DNA from: an uncultured Acetatifactor sp.
GTDB taxonomy: Bacteria; Bacillota; Clostridia; Lachnospirales; Lachnospiraceae
Length of the DNA: 27,126 nucleotides
Assembly (NCBI GenBank): GCA_910578995.1
Contig: CAJTSY010000004.1
Coordinates: 17,660 to 44,785 of the forward strand
Reading direction: 5' to 3'
Position 1 is the stretch's first letter. Each line of letters opens with the position of its first letter. Both the position numbers and the translations under genes were made by a program. The notes beneath the pieces were generated by a model that was not told where the DNA came from, did not search any database, and saw nothing but the letters and a program-made list of their open reading frames with translations. Shown piece by piece: positions 15,273-23,097 of this stretch.

Positions 15273-15301
15273 TTGACGCTTTCCGAAAGTTATCTTATAA
15301 T
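15273..15301 (+). promoter_or_regulatory. sigma-A promoter of the yicC-remA-gmk-rpoZ operon
   Basis: TTGACG (15273-15278), a 17-base spacer and a perfect TATAAT (15296-15301). The leader to the yicC ATG is about 40 bases. This is one of the best promoters in the window. Confidence 0.7.
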
Positions 15302-15349
15302 AAACAGAAGTATCCAAATTATGGGTTCATTGCCCGGACAGGAGCATTC

Positions 15350-16228
15350 ATGATTAAAAGCATGACGGGTTTCGGCAGGTGTGAAGTTGCCGGGAACAGC
15401 AGAAAATTCACGGTAGAGATCAAGGCGGTAAACCACCGCTATCTGGATGTGAGCATTAAGATGCCCAAAGTTTTGAATTTTTTTGAAGCGGCCATCCGCA
15501 GTGAACTGAAAAAACATATTTCACGCGGCAAGGTGGACGTGTTCGTTTCCTACGAGGATTTCTCGGATAAAAAATCCACGATTTATTACAACAGGGAGAC
15601 TGCGGCGGAGTACCTGAAGCATCTGCGCCGGATGGCGGAGGACTTCGGACTGGAGGACGATGTCCGCGTATCCGTGCTGTCCAGGTTTCCGGAGGTATTT
15701 ACCATGGAAGACACGGACACGGACGAGGACGAGATGTGGAAGGAGCTGCAGCAGGCGGTGGAGGGAGCGGCGGACATGTTTGTGAAAGCCCGTGTGGCGG
15801 AAGGCGACAATCTCAGGGAAGACCTGATGGGGAAGCTCGCCGGTATGAAGCAGTTGGTGGCATTTGTTTCAGAACGTTCTCCCCGGATCGTCGAAGAGTA
15901 CCGCCAGCGTCTGGAGGAACGGGTGCGGGAGATTCTGGGGAATGCGCCTGTGGACGAGGGGAGGCTTCTGACGGAGGTGACGGTTTTTGCCGACAAGGTG
16001 TGTGTGGATGAGGAGCTGGTAAGGCTCCGCAGCCATATCGAAGCCACGGAAGACACGCTCCGGGCGGGCGGCTCCGTGGGCAGAAAGCTGGATTTCATTG
16101 CACAGGAGATGAACCGGGAAGCCAATACCATTCTCTCAAAGGCCAGTGACCTGGAGACTTCCAACGCCGCCATCGAGCTGAAGACGGAGATCGAGAAGAT
16201 CCGGGAGCAGATTCAGAACATAGAATAG
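15350..16228 (+). CDS. yicC: YicC family endoribonuclease
   Basis: 292-residue cytoplasmic protein of the YicC/YloC family, members of which act as endoribonucleases. The N-terminus MIKSMTGFGRCE and the middle KAVNHRYLDVSIKMPK are hallmarks. The C-terminal DUF1732 half has GRKLDFIAQEMNREANTILSKA and ends in a helical LKTEIEKIREQIQNIE. The start at 15350 follows GGAG by 5 bases and gives the family N-terminus; the frame stays open upstream to 15239, but that part precedes the predicted transcription start. It is the first gene of a conserved operon; remA begins 13 bases after its stop codon. Confidence 0.92.
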   Translation: MIKSMTGFGRCEVAGNSRKFTVEIKAVNHRYLDVSIKMPKVLNFFEAAIRSELKKHISRGKVDVFVSYEDFSDKKSTIYYNRETAAEYLKHLRRMAEDFGLEDDVRVSVLSRFPEVFTMEDTDTDEDEMWKELQQAVEGAADMFVKARVAEGDNLREDLMGKLAGMKQLVAFVSERSPRIVEEYRQRLEERVREILGNAPVDEGRLLTEVTVFADKVCVDEELVRLRSHIEATEDTLRAGGSVGRKLDFIAQEMNREANTILSKASDLETSNAAIELKTEIEKIREQIQNIE

Positions 16229-16241
16229 GAGCCGGGACGGC

Positions 16242-16496
16242 ATGCTGATCCATATCGGTTTTGGTAATATCGTAAACACGGAGAAAATTATCGCCATTGT
16301 AAGCCCCGAGTCGGCGCCCATTAAGAGGCTGGTCCAGGGAGCAAAGGAAAAAGGTCTTGCCATCGACGCCACCCAGGGACGAAAGACCAAGTCCGTCCTG
16401 ATTATGGACGGCAGCCAGGTGGTGCTTTCGGCGCTTCTGCCGGAGACCGTGGCGGGGCGGGTGCAGGAGACCGGGGAAGGCGCGGAGGAGAGATGA
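16242..16496 (+). CDS. remA: DUF370 / RemA family regulatory protein
   Basis: 84 residues. The start MLIHIGFGNIVNTEKIIAIV and the motif IDATQGRKTKSVLIMDGSQV are characteristic of RemA. In B. subtilis RemA is a DNA-binding activator of extracellular matrix and osmoprotection genes and forms ring-shaped oligomers. AGGAG at 16227-16231 lies 10 bases before the ATG. Position between yicC and gmk is the conserved Firmicutes order. The C-terminal tail after LLPETV is short, polar and variable. Targets in this organism are unknown. Confidence 0.92.
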   Translation: MLIHIGFGNIVNTEKIIAIVSPESAPIKRLVQGAKEKGLAIDATQGRKTKSVLIMDGSQVVLSALLPETVAGRVQETGEGAEER

Positions 16497-16497
16497 C

Positions 16498-17139
16498 ATG
16501 GAAGAAAAAGAAGGGATTCTGATCGTGATTTCGGGTTTTTCCGGTGCGGGAAAGGGTACACTGGTAAAGGAGCTTCTGCGCAGACATGATGAATATGCCC
16601 TGTCGGTTTCCATGACCACCCGGGCCCCCAGGCCCGGGGAGCGGGACGGGGTAGAGTATTTTTTTACGGACGGAAGGCATTTTGAGGAGACCATTGCGGC
16701 GGACGGGCTGGTGGAATATGCTCAGTACTGCGGCAATTACTACGGCACGCCCAGGGTATGGGTGGAGGAACAGCTGGCGGCAGGGAAGAATGTGATCCTG
16801 GAGATAGAGATCCAGGGGGCCCTGAAGATAAAGGAGAAATTTCCGGAGAGCCTGCTTCTCTTCCTGACGCCGCCCAGTGCGGAGGAACTGAAGCGCAGGC
16901 TGGTGGGAAGGGGTACGGAGAGCGGGGAGGCAGTGGCAAGGCGCCTGGCCCGTGCGGCGGAGGAATCAGAAGGCGTGGAAGCCTATGATTATATAGTCAT
17001 AAACGATACGTTGGAGGAATGCGTGGAGGAGGTCCACCGCCTGGTGGACGCGGCCCGCAGGGCTCCGGCGAGAAGGAGCCGGTTTATCCGGGAGATCAGA
17101 GAGGAACTGAACCGTTTGGCGAAAGGAGTGCAGGTATAA
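16498..17139 (+). CDS. gmk: guanylate kinase
   Basis: Phosphorylates GMP to GDP with ATP in purine nucleotide metabolism. 213 residues, normal length. The P-loop GFSGAGKGT is at 13-21; the GMP-binding region follows (SVSMTTRAPRPGERDGVEYFF), then DGLVEYAQYCGNYYGTP and EIEIQGALKIKEKFP. GGAGGAG lies 7 bases before the ATG, which starts one base after the remA stop codon. The last base of its stop codon is the first base of the rpoZ start, consistent with translational coupling. Confidence 0.96.
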   Translation: MEEKEGILIVISGFSGAGKGTLVKELLRRHDEYALSVSMTTRAPRPGERDGVEYFFTDGRHFEETIAADGLVEYAQYCGNYYGTPRVWVEEQLAAGKNVILEIEIQGALKIKEKFPESLLLFLTPPSAEELKRRLVGRGTESGEAVARRLARAAEESEGVEAYDYIVINDTLEECVEEVHRLVDAARRAPARRSRFIREIREELNRLAKGVQV

Positions 17140-17369
17140 TGTTACATCCGTCTTATTCAGATTTAATGAAAGTGGTGAACAGCGAGGTGGAGCAGGGTGA
17201 ATCGCCCATCGTAAACAGCCGCTATTCCATTGTCATGGCTACTTCCAGAAGGGCAAGGCAGCTCATCGGAGGGGACGAGGCCATGGTGGAGAGCAAGGAT
17301 AAAAAGCCCCTGTCGGTGGCAGTGGAAGAGCTGAACCAGGGCAAAATCAAAATACTGGGCGGAGAGTGA
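17139..17369 (+). CDS. rpoZ: DNA-directed RNA polymerase subunit omega
   Basis: 76-residue omega subunit, which helps assemble and stabilise RNA polymerase by holding beta-prime. MLHPSYSDLMKVVN, the core SRYSIVMATSRRARQLI and the final KPLSVAVEELNQGKIKIL are typical. The ATG overlaps the gmk stop (TAATG) with AAGGAG about 11 bases upstream. The same frame is open to 17019 inside gmk, but that extension is spurious. It is the last gene of the yicC operon; a weak hairpin follows before rimO. Confidence 0.92.
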   Translation: MLHPSYSDLMKVVNSEVEQGESPIVNSRYSIVMATSRRARQLIGGDEAMVESKDKKPLSVAVEELNQGKIKILGGE

Positions 17370-17424
17370 GCGGTGGGGCGGGCCGTCCGCGCACGGAACC
17401 GTCCGAAGCCTTCCGGGCAGGAGG

Positions 17425-17449
17425 TAGCTGGTGGTCAGCCAGCTATTTT
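17425..17449 (+). terminator. weak intrinsic terminator or attenuating hairpin after rpoZ
   Basis: The 7-bp stem TAGCTGG (17425-17431) pairs with CCAGCTA (17439-17445) around a 7-base loop, followed by TTTT (17446-17449). The short T-run suggests partial read-through into rimO. No convincing sigma-A promoter was found between it and rimO. Confidence 0.4.
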
Positions 17450-17532
17450 CGGTTTACCTTATAAGAAAGTCCGCCGCCGGTATTTTTATCGGGGGAGCAG
17501 GAGCCGGTTATGGAGAGGTAAGATAAATCAGA

Positions 17533-18876
17533 ATGAAGATTATGTTTGTATCACTGGGATGTGATAAGAACCTGGTGGATACGGAAATGATGCTGGGCCT
17601 TCTGAAGGGCAAGGGGTACACCTTTACGGATGACGAGAGAGAGGCAGATGTCATTGTAGTCAATACCTGCTGCTTTATCGGGGATGCAAAGGAGGAAAGC
17701 ATACAGACCCTGTTGGAGATGGCGCAGCTGAAAAAAACAGGCAGGCTGAAAGGGCTCATTGCCGCAGGCTGTCTGGCGCAGCGTTACCAGAAAGAGATAG
17801 GCGAGGAGATCCCTGAGGTGGATATGCTTCTGGGCACCACCGCGTTTGGGGAGATTGCGGAAGCCGTGGAAGAGGTTCTCGGGGGCGGCAGAGGCAGCCG
17901 GTGCAGGGATGTGAGGGAAGCCGCCGTCCTGTGCGGGGACCGCGTGGTCACTACGGGGGGACATTACGCCTATTTAAAGATCGCGGAAGGATGCGGAAAG
18001 CACTGCACCTACTGCATTATCCCGAAAGTGCGGGGGGAGTACAGAAGCGTTCCCATGGAGGAGCTGGCTGCCCAGGCGGAAAAGCTGGCGGAGGGCGGAG
18101 TTCGGGAACTGATCCTGGTGGCCCAGGAGACTACCCTGTATGGCGTGGATCTTTATGGCAGGAAATGTCTTCCGGAGCTTTTGCGGCGGCTGGCAGGCAT
18201 CCCGGGTATCGTGTGGATAAGGCTTTTATACTGCTATCCGGAAGAGATTACGGAGGAGCTTGTCGACGTCATTGCCGGGGAACCGAAAATATGCCATTAT
18301 CTGGATATTCCCATCCAGCATGCCTCGGACAGTGTATTAAAGCGTATGGGAAGGCGTACCACCCAGGAGGAACTGCGGGCCGGGATAGAGCATCTGCGGG
18401 AGCGGATTCCGGATATCTGCCTGAGAACCACGCTGATCAGCGGTTTCCCCGGGGAGACGCAGGAGGACTTTGAGGAACTTTACCGCTTTGTCAACGAGAT
18501 GGAATTTGACAGACTGGGGGTGTTTTCCTATTCCAGGGAGGAGGATACTCCGGCGGCGGATATGCCCGGCCAGGTGGAGGAGGGGATCAAGGAAGCAAGA
18601 CGGGACGAACTGATGGAGCTGCAGCAGGCTGTCGCCTTTGAAAAAGCGGAGGATATGGTGGGACAGACGCTCACGGCCATGATAGAAGGCAGGGTTGTGG
18701 ACGAAGATGTATATGTGGCCAGGACTTACAGGGATGCGCCCGGTGTGGACGGATATCTGTTCGTCAACACCCGGATCCCTCTGGATACAGGAGATTTTGT
18801 GAAAGTGATAGTGACGGACTCCAATGAGTATGACCTGATCGGTGAGATCCTGGAGGACGGGGAGGAGTTATCATGA
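17533..18876 (+). CDS. rimO: ribosomal protein uS12 methylthiotransferase RimO
   Basis: Radical-SAM enzyme that adds a methylthio group to a conserved Asp of ribosomal protein S12. 447 residues. The N-terminal UPF0004 domain has cluster ligands C10 (VSLGC), C46 (VNTCCF) and C80 (AAGCLAQRY). The radical-SAM motif CGKHCTYC carries C154, C158 and C161. A TRAM domain closes the protein (from about residue 375). VSLGCDKNLVD at the start distinguishes RimO from MiaB. The ribosome site is weak: GGAGAGG about 14 bases upstream. Its stop codon overlaps the pgsA start by ATGA. Confidence 0.95.
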   Translation: MKIMFVSLGCDKNLVDTEMMLGLLKGKGYTFTDDEREADVIVVNTCCFIGDAKEESIQTLLEMAQLKKTGRLKGLIAAGCLAQRYQKEIGEEIPEVDMLLGTTAFGEIAEAVEEVLGGGRGSRCRDVREAAVLCGDRVVTTGGHYAYLKIAEGCGKHCTYCIIPKVRGEYRSVPMEELAAQAEKLAEGGVRELILVAQETTLYGVDLYGRKCLPELLRRLAGIPGIVWIRLLYCYPEEITEELVDVIAGEPKICHYLDIPIQHASDSVLKRMGRRTTQEELRAGIEHLRERIPDICLRTTLISGFPGETQEDFEELYRFVNEMEFDRLGVFSYSREEDTPAADMPGQVEEGIKEARRDELMELQQAVAFEKAEDMVGQTLTAMIEGRVVDEDVYVARTYRDAPGVDGYLFVNTRIPLDTGDFVKVIVTDSNEYDLIGEILEDGEELS

Positions 18877-19454
18877 AAAAGATGAATTTGCCCAATAAAC
18901 TGACGATATTCCGGGTCATACTGATTGTGCCCTTTGTGCTTCTGCTTCTGGGGGAGGGCAGCAGATGGGGCTGGTTTGAGGCGCTGTTCGGCGGCATTTT
19001 GGAATACGTGGATTATATTGCCCTTGCAGTCTTTGCGGTTGCAAGCCTCACAGACCTGGTGGACGGCCACATCGCCCGGAAATACAATCTGGTGACTAAT
19101 TTCGGAAAATTTATGGATCCGCTGGCGGACAAGCTTCTGGTCTGTGCGGCCATGATCGCACTGGTGGAACTGGGCAGGATACCGGCCTGGGTCGTCATTG
19201 TGATTATCAGCAGGGAGTTTATTATCAGCGGGTTCCGGCTGGTTGCGGCGGACAACAATGTAGTGATTGCTGCCAGTTACTGGGGAAAATTTAAGACTGC
19301 TTTCCAGATGGTGATGGTATGCCTTATGATCGCGGATATTTCCCGGCTGCAGACAGTGACGGATATCGTCATGTGGATTGCGCTTGGGCTGACCCTTATC
19401 TCCCTGATAGATTACCTGGCAAAGAACAAAGGGGTAATGAGGGAACAGAGATGA
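18873..19454 (+). CDS. pgsA: CDP-diacylglycerol--glycerol-3-phosphate 3-phosphatidyltransferase
   Basis: Makes phosphatidylglycerol phosphate, the committed step to phosphatidylglycerol and cardiolipin. 193-residue integral membrane protein with several hydrophobic helices. The CDP-alcohol phosphotransferase signature is complete: D61, D64, G65, A68, R69, G78, D82 and D86. Its start overlaps the rimO stop by ATGA, implying coupled translation. The order rimO-pgsA-cinA-recA is common in Firmicutes. cinA begins 37 bases later. Confidence 0.95.
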   Translation: MKKMNLPNKLTIFRVILIVPFVLLLLGEGSRWGWFEALFGGILEYVDYIALAVFAVASLTDLVDGHIARKYNLVTNFGKFMDPLADKLLVCAAMIALVELGRIPAWVVIVIISREFIISGFRLVAADNNVVIAASYWGKFKTAFQMVMVCLMIADISRLQTVTDIVMWIALGLTLISLIDYLAKNKGVMREQR

Positions 19455-19491
19455 CGGAAAGGTCAGGCGGGATGCGGAAACGGGGGATAAT

Positions 19492-20763
19492 ATGAATGTT
19501 GAATTGATTTGTGTGGGGACGGAGCTTCTGTTGGGGAGCATCGTAAATACGAACGCGGCCTACCTGGCGGAAAAATGCGCTGCCCTGGGGCTTTCCTGCT
19601 ATTTTCAGACAGTGGTGGGGGATAATGAGGAGCGCCTGTCCCAGGTGCTCCGGACTGCCATGGAACGGGCCGACATCGTGATTCTGTCCGGGGGGCTGGG
19701 ACCCACGGAGGATGACCTGACAAAGGAAACTGTGGCAAAGGTCTGCGGCAGGAAAATGGAGCTTCATGAGCCCAGCAAAAAGGCCATAGAGAAGTTTTTT
19801 GCCGACAAGGAGAGTCAGGCCACTGACAACAACTGGAAGCAGGCCATGCTGCCTGAAGGATCCCTGGTTCTGGAGAACCATAATGGCACCGCCCCGGGGA
19901 TCATCCTTGAAACGGGGGACGCAAAACTGATCCTACTGCCCGGCCCTCCCGGGGAACTGCAGCCCATGTTTGAGGAGGGAGTGGTTCCCTACCTGGCGGA
20001 GCTGACTTCCCAGGCCATATGTTCCCAGACCGTGAAGATCTGCGGCGTGGGCGAGAGCAGGGCGGAGACCATGGTAAAGGATATGATCGAAAAACAGACC
20101 AATCCCACCATTGCCACCTACGCCAGGCCCGGGGAGGTTCACATCCGCGTCACCGCTAACGCGGGGGACCGCAAGACTGCCGCCAAACTGATTAAACCTA
20201 TAGTCAAGGAATTGAAGAACCGTTTCGGAAACTATATCTATACCACCGACGTGAATACTACCCTGGAAAAGTCCGTGGCTGATCTGGCGAAGGCAAACGG
20301 GCTGACCATTACCTGCGCGGAATCCTGCACAGGCGGACTGCTGTCCGCCAGACTGGTCAATATTCCCGGTATTTCCGATATCTACAAATCAGGCGTGGTC
20401 ACTTACTCCAACAAGGCAAAGCGCCGTTTCCTGGGCGTAAAGAAAAGTACCCTTCAGAAGTACGGTGCCGTCAGCGAGAAGACGGCGGAGGAGATGGCCA
20501 AGGGCGCTTCCGTGATGCTGAAGGCGGATGTGGCTGCGGCGGTAACCGGCATCGCGGGGCCGGAGGGCGGGACGCCGGAGAAGCCGGTGGGACTGGTTTA
20601 TATCGCCTGTCACGTAAAAGGTAAGACCACAGTGCGGGAGTACCGTTTTTTCGGAAACAGGAGCCAGATACGGGAGTCCGCTGTTTCCGCCGCCCTTTCT
20701 CTCATGAGGGAATGCATTCTGGTATATTACAGCAAGGTAACGTTCGGAAAAGGGGAGTCCTGA
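19492..20763 (+). CDS. cinA: CinA family competence/damage-inducible protein (nicotinamide-nucleotide amidase)
   Basis: 423-residue two-domain protein. The N-terminal molybdopterin-binding-like domain begins VELICVGTELLLGSIVNTNAAYLA and contains SGGLGPTEDDLTKE. The C-terminal domain, with CAESCTGGLLSARL and GIAGPEGGTPEKPVG, is the NMN deamidase-type domain in this family. The role is probably pyridine-nucleotide salvage; the name reflects linkage with recA in competent Gram-positives. GGGGG lies upstream of the ATG. The stop codon sits inside the terminator hairpin that separates it from recA. Confidence 0.94.
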   Translation: MNVELICVGTELLLGSIVNTNAAYLAEKCAALGLSCYFQTVVGDNEERLSQVLRTAMERADIVILSGGLGPTEDDLTKETVAKVCGRKMELHEPSKKAIEKFFADKESQATDNNWKQAMLPEGSLVLENHNGTAPGIILETGDAKLILLPGPPGELQPMFEEGVVPYLAELTSQAICSQTVKICGVGESRAETMVKDMIEKQTNPTIATYARPGEVHIRVTANAGDRKTAAKLIKPIVKELKNRFGNYIYTTDVNTTLEKSVADLAKANGLTITCAESCTGGLLSARLVNIPGISDIYKSGVVTYSNKAKRRFLGVKKSTLQKYGAVSEKTAEEMAKGASVMLKADVAAAVTGIAGPEGGTPEKPVGLVYIACHVKGKTTVREYRFFGNRSQIRESAVSAALSLMRECILVYYSKVTFGKGES

Positions 20764-20774
20764 CTCCCTTTTTT
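20748..20774 (+). terminator. intrinsic terminator overlapping the cinA stop codon
   Basis: AAAAGGGGAGT (20748-20758) pairs with ACTCCCTTTTT (20763-20773), including one G-T wobble, around the loop CCTG; the T-run covers 20769-20774. The cinA stop codon (20761-20763) lies in the loop and first pair. It separates the rimO operon from recA. Confidence 0.75.
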
Positions 20775-20787
20775 CGTAAAATATTAG

Positions 20788-20816
20788 TTGTCACGGAGAA
20801 AAAAATGTGCTAAACT
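20788..20816 (+). promoter_or_regulatory. possible upstream promoter in the cinA-recA gap
   Basis: TTGTCA (20788-20793), a 17-base spacer and TAAACT (20811-20816). If active it would give a recA leader of about 245 bases. The rest of the 301-base gap before the SOS promoter holds only a 14-codon open frame at 20915-20959 after AAGGGGG, which is not called as a gene. Confidence 0.3.
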
Positions 20817-20989
20817 GTGTTTGTCTGAATCTTCAAAAAGGTAAATCTTGCTTTCCGGCAATTTCGCCACAGGTTTCAGAGCTGATATGATAAAATTTTA
20901 CGTAAGGGGGTGGGATGCCTTTGAGGGAGTTTTATGGCACTCAAAAAGTGTTAGATTGAGTTCATTGAAATTTATTCGGTAAATAACAG

Positions 20990-21018
20990 TTGACAAGTAC
21001 GAACAAATGTTTTATTCT
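20990..21018 (+). promoter_or_regulatory. sigma-A promoter of recA
   Basis: A perfect TTGACA (20990-20995), a 17-base spacer and TATTCT (21013-21018). A LexA box fills the spacer and another follows the -10. The leader to the ATG at 21065 is about 40 bases; AAGGAG at 21051-21056 is the ribosome site. Confidence 0.8.
21000..21013. promoter_or_regulatory. LexA (SOS) box 1 of recA
   Basis: CGAACAAATGTTTT matches the Firmicutes LexA/DinR consensus CGAAC-N4-GTTCG at most positions. It sits between the -35 and -10, where bound LexA would block RNA polymerase. Confidence 0.75.
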
Positions 21019-21028
21019 TTTAAAAGAC

Positions 21029-21042
21029 AGAACATTCGTTCC
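21029..21042. promoter_or_regulatory. LexA (SOS) box 2 of recA
   Basis: AGAACATTCGTTCC contains the perfect GAAC-N4-GTTC dyad. It lies 10 bases after the -10 element, over the early transcribed region. It is 29 bases from box 1 measured start to start, just under three helical turns. Confidence 0.7.
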
Positions 21043-21064
21043 TTGAGGAAAAGGAGATCATGAT

Positions 21065-22219
21065 ATGGAAAAAGACGAGAAGCTGAAAGCGTTGGATGCG
21101 GCCATCGGGCAGATTGAAAAGCAGTATGGAAAAGGGGCGGTGATGAAGCTGGGCGATCCTTCGGCCCAGATGAATGTGGAGACCATTCCCACAGGCTCCC
21201 TGAGCCTTGACATCGCGCTGGGACTGGGGGGTGTTCCCAGGGGAAGGGTCGTGGAGATCTACGGACCCGAATCCAGCGGTAAGACAACGGTTACATTGCA
21301 TATGATTGCCGAGGTGCAGAAGATGGGGGGGATTGCAGGCTTCATTGACGCGGAGCATGCCCTTGACCCCGTATACGCCAGGAACATCGGCGTGGACATA
21401 GACAATCTCTATATTTCCCAGCCGGACAGTGGGGAACAGGCCCTGGAGATCACCGAGACCATGGTGCGCTCCGGCGCCCTTGACATCGTAGTGGTGGACT
21501 CTGTGGCGGCCCTGGTTCCCAAGGCGGAGATCGAGGGGGATATGGGCGATTCTCACGTGGGACTGCAGGCGCGCCTTATGTCCCAGGCCCTGAGAAAGCT
21601 CACGGCGGTTATCAGCAAGTCCAACTGCGTGGTGGTCTTTATTAACCAGCTCAGGGAGAAGGTGGGAGTAATGTTTGGCAGTCCGGAGACCACCACAGGG
21701 GGCCGGGCCCTGAAATTTTACTCTTCCGTCAGGCTGGATGTGAGAAGGGTGGAGGCCCTGAAGCAGGGAGGGGAAATCATCGGCAACCGCACCCGTGTGA
21801 AGGTGGTGAAGAATAAGGTGGCGCCTCCCTTTAAGGAAGCGGAATTTGACATTATGTTCGGCAAGGGGATCTCCAGGGAGGGGGATATCCTGGATCTGGC
21901 TGCGGAACTGAATGTCATCGTGAAATCCGGCGCATGGTATGCCTATGAAGGAAACAAGATCGGACAGGGACGGGAAAACGCAAAGCAGTACCTGAGGGAT
22001 AACCCGGAGATCTGCGGAGCCATCGACAGGAAGGTCCGCGAACATTACGGTTTCGGAGGCAGCGGGGAGAAAGCGGCGGAGCCGGAAGGAAAGGCAGCCG
22101 TAAAGCAGGAGGCAAAGGCAGGAGCCAGAGGCGGCAGGGGAAAGGCAGGAGCCCGGGGGGAGGCGGAGCCCGAAGCGGAAGCCGCAGTGCAGCCCGTAGA
22201 GAGTGAGAAACAGGGATGA
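21065..22219 (+). CDS. recA: recombinase RecA
   Basis: Forms ATP-dependent filaments on single-stranded DNA for strand exchange and triggers LexA self-cleavage in the SOS response. 384 residues. Walker A is GPESSGKT (67-74); FIDAEHALDP, VVDSVAALVP and FINQLREKVGVMFG follow in order. The core is complete to about residue 335. The last 44 residues are low-complexity, rich in Ala, Gly, Glu, Lys and Arg, with ARGGRGKAGARG in the middle; this makes the protein about 30 residues longer than E. coli RecA. AAGGAG lies 8 bases before the ATG. recX follows 25 bases later. Confidence 0.98.
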   Translation: MEKDEKLKALDAAIGQIEKQYGKGAVMKLGDPSAQMNVETIPTGSLSLDIALGLGGVPRGRVVEIYGPESSGKTTVTLHMIAEVQKMGGIAGFIDAEHALDPVYARNIGVDIDNLYISQPDSGEQALEITETMVRSGALDIVVVDSVAALVPKAEIEGDMGDSHVGLQARLMSQALRKLTAVISKSNCVVVFINQLREKVGVMFGSPETTTGGRALKFYSSVRLDVRRVEALKQGGEIIGNRTRVKVVKNKVAPPFKEAEFDIMFGKGISREGDILDLAAELNVIVKSGAWYAYEGNKIGQGRENAKQYLRDNPEICGAIDRKVREHYGFGGSGEKAAEPEGKAAVKQEAKAGARGGRGKAGARGEAEPEAEAAVQPVESEKQG

Positions 22220-22244
22220 GCCGTACCAGGCCGCAGGGGGATAA

Positions 22245-22865
22245 ATGAAAGTCACACAGATAGAAGAGATATCCAGATCCCGTGTGAAAATCCGTCTTGA
22301 TGAGGAATCTGCCTTTGTGCTTTACAAGGGGGAACTGCGCTCTTTCCGGATACGGGAGGGGGAGGAAATAGACCCGGCCTGTTATGGGGAGATTATGGGG
22401 GAGCTTCTGCCCAGACGGGCGAAGCTCCGCGCCATGAATCTTCTGAAGGGCAGGGCGTATACGGTGAAGCAGCTCAGGGATAAGCTAAAGGCAGGGGGCT
22501 ATCCTGAGAAAGCGGTAGAAGAAGCCATGGAGTACGTGGGCAGCTTTCACTACACGGACGACCTGCGCTATGCGGAGGGATTCATACACAGCTACGTGGG
22601 CAGCAGAAGCCGCAGGCGGATTGAACAGGATCTTTTGGGGAGGGGAATCGACAGGGCGGTATTTGAGCAGGCCTGGAGTACCTGGGAGGAAGAGGGAGGC
22701 CCGCAGGACGAAGAAGGGATGGCTTGCGCGCTCCTGGAGAAAAAGGGTTTTGACCGGCAGGGCGCGGACCAGAAGCAGCGGCAGAAAATGTACGGTTTTC
22801 TGGTGAGAAAGGGTTTTTCAGCCGAACTGGCGCGCCGGGCGGTGCTTTCAGACAAGGACTGGTGA
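22245..22865 (+). CDS. recX: regulatory protein RecX
   Basis: 206-residue modulator of RecA filaments; RecX binds RecA and inhibits or tunes its activity. Small helical-repeat protein with RRAKLRAMNLLKGRAYTVKQLRDKLKAGGYPEKAVEEAMEYV followed by DLRYAEGFIHSYVGSRSRRRIEQDLLGRGI, the recognisable RecX core. A GGGGGAT run lies just before the ATG. The 25-base gap after recA and lack of a terminator indicate co-transcription, so it should share SOS control. Confidence 0.9.
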   Translation: MKVTQIEEISRSRVKIRLDEESAFVLYKGELRSFRIREGEEIDPACYGEIMGELLPRRAKLRAMNLLKGRAYTVKQLRDKLKAGGYPEKAVEEAMEYVGSFHYTDDLRYAEGFIHSYVGSRSRRRIEQDLLGRGIDRAVFEQAWSTWEEEGGPQDEEGMACALLEKKGFDRQGADQKQRQKMYGFLVRKGFSAELARRAVLSDKDW

Positions 22866-22947
22866 GGATTATCTGATATTTTGTACAAATAGCACAATAA
22901 ATGAGATATTGGGGATAAGATTTCTCGCAAAATATGGTTGCATCTAC

Positions 22948-22976
22948 TTGACATCAGGGCAATTTGAGTTTAGAAT
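22948..22976 (+). promoter_or_regulatory. sigma-A promoter of rny
   Basis: A perfect TTGACA (22948-22953), a 17-base spacer and TAGAAT (22971-22976). The leader is about 115 bases. No clear terminator was seen between recX and this promoter. Confidence 0.7.
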
Positions 22977-23097
22977 AAGACTGTTGTGTATTGCTTGTTA
23001 GAATGTTTTCATTACATACATTCTAAGCAGGCTGTGTAGCGGAAACGTTATGCAGTGAAGTGTACAATGAAAATAGAATAAGGAGGTGCCCCTGTAG

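Noticed and set aside
20915..20959. 14-codon frame after AAGGGGG in the recA leader region, as a leader peptide
   Set aside because: It lies upstream of the strong recA promoter and has no run of regulatory codons; without conservation data it is most likely chance.
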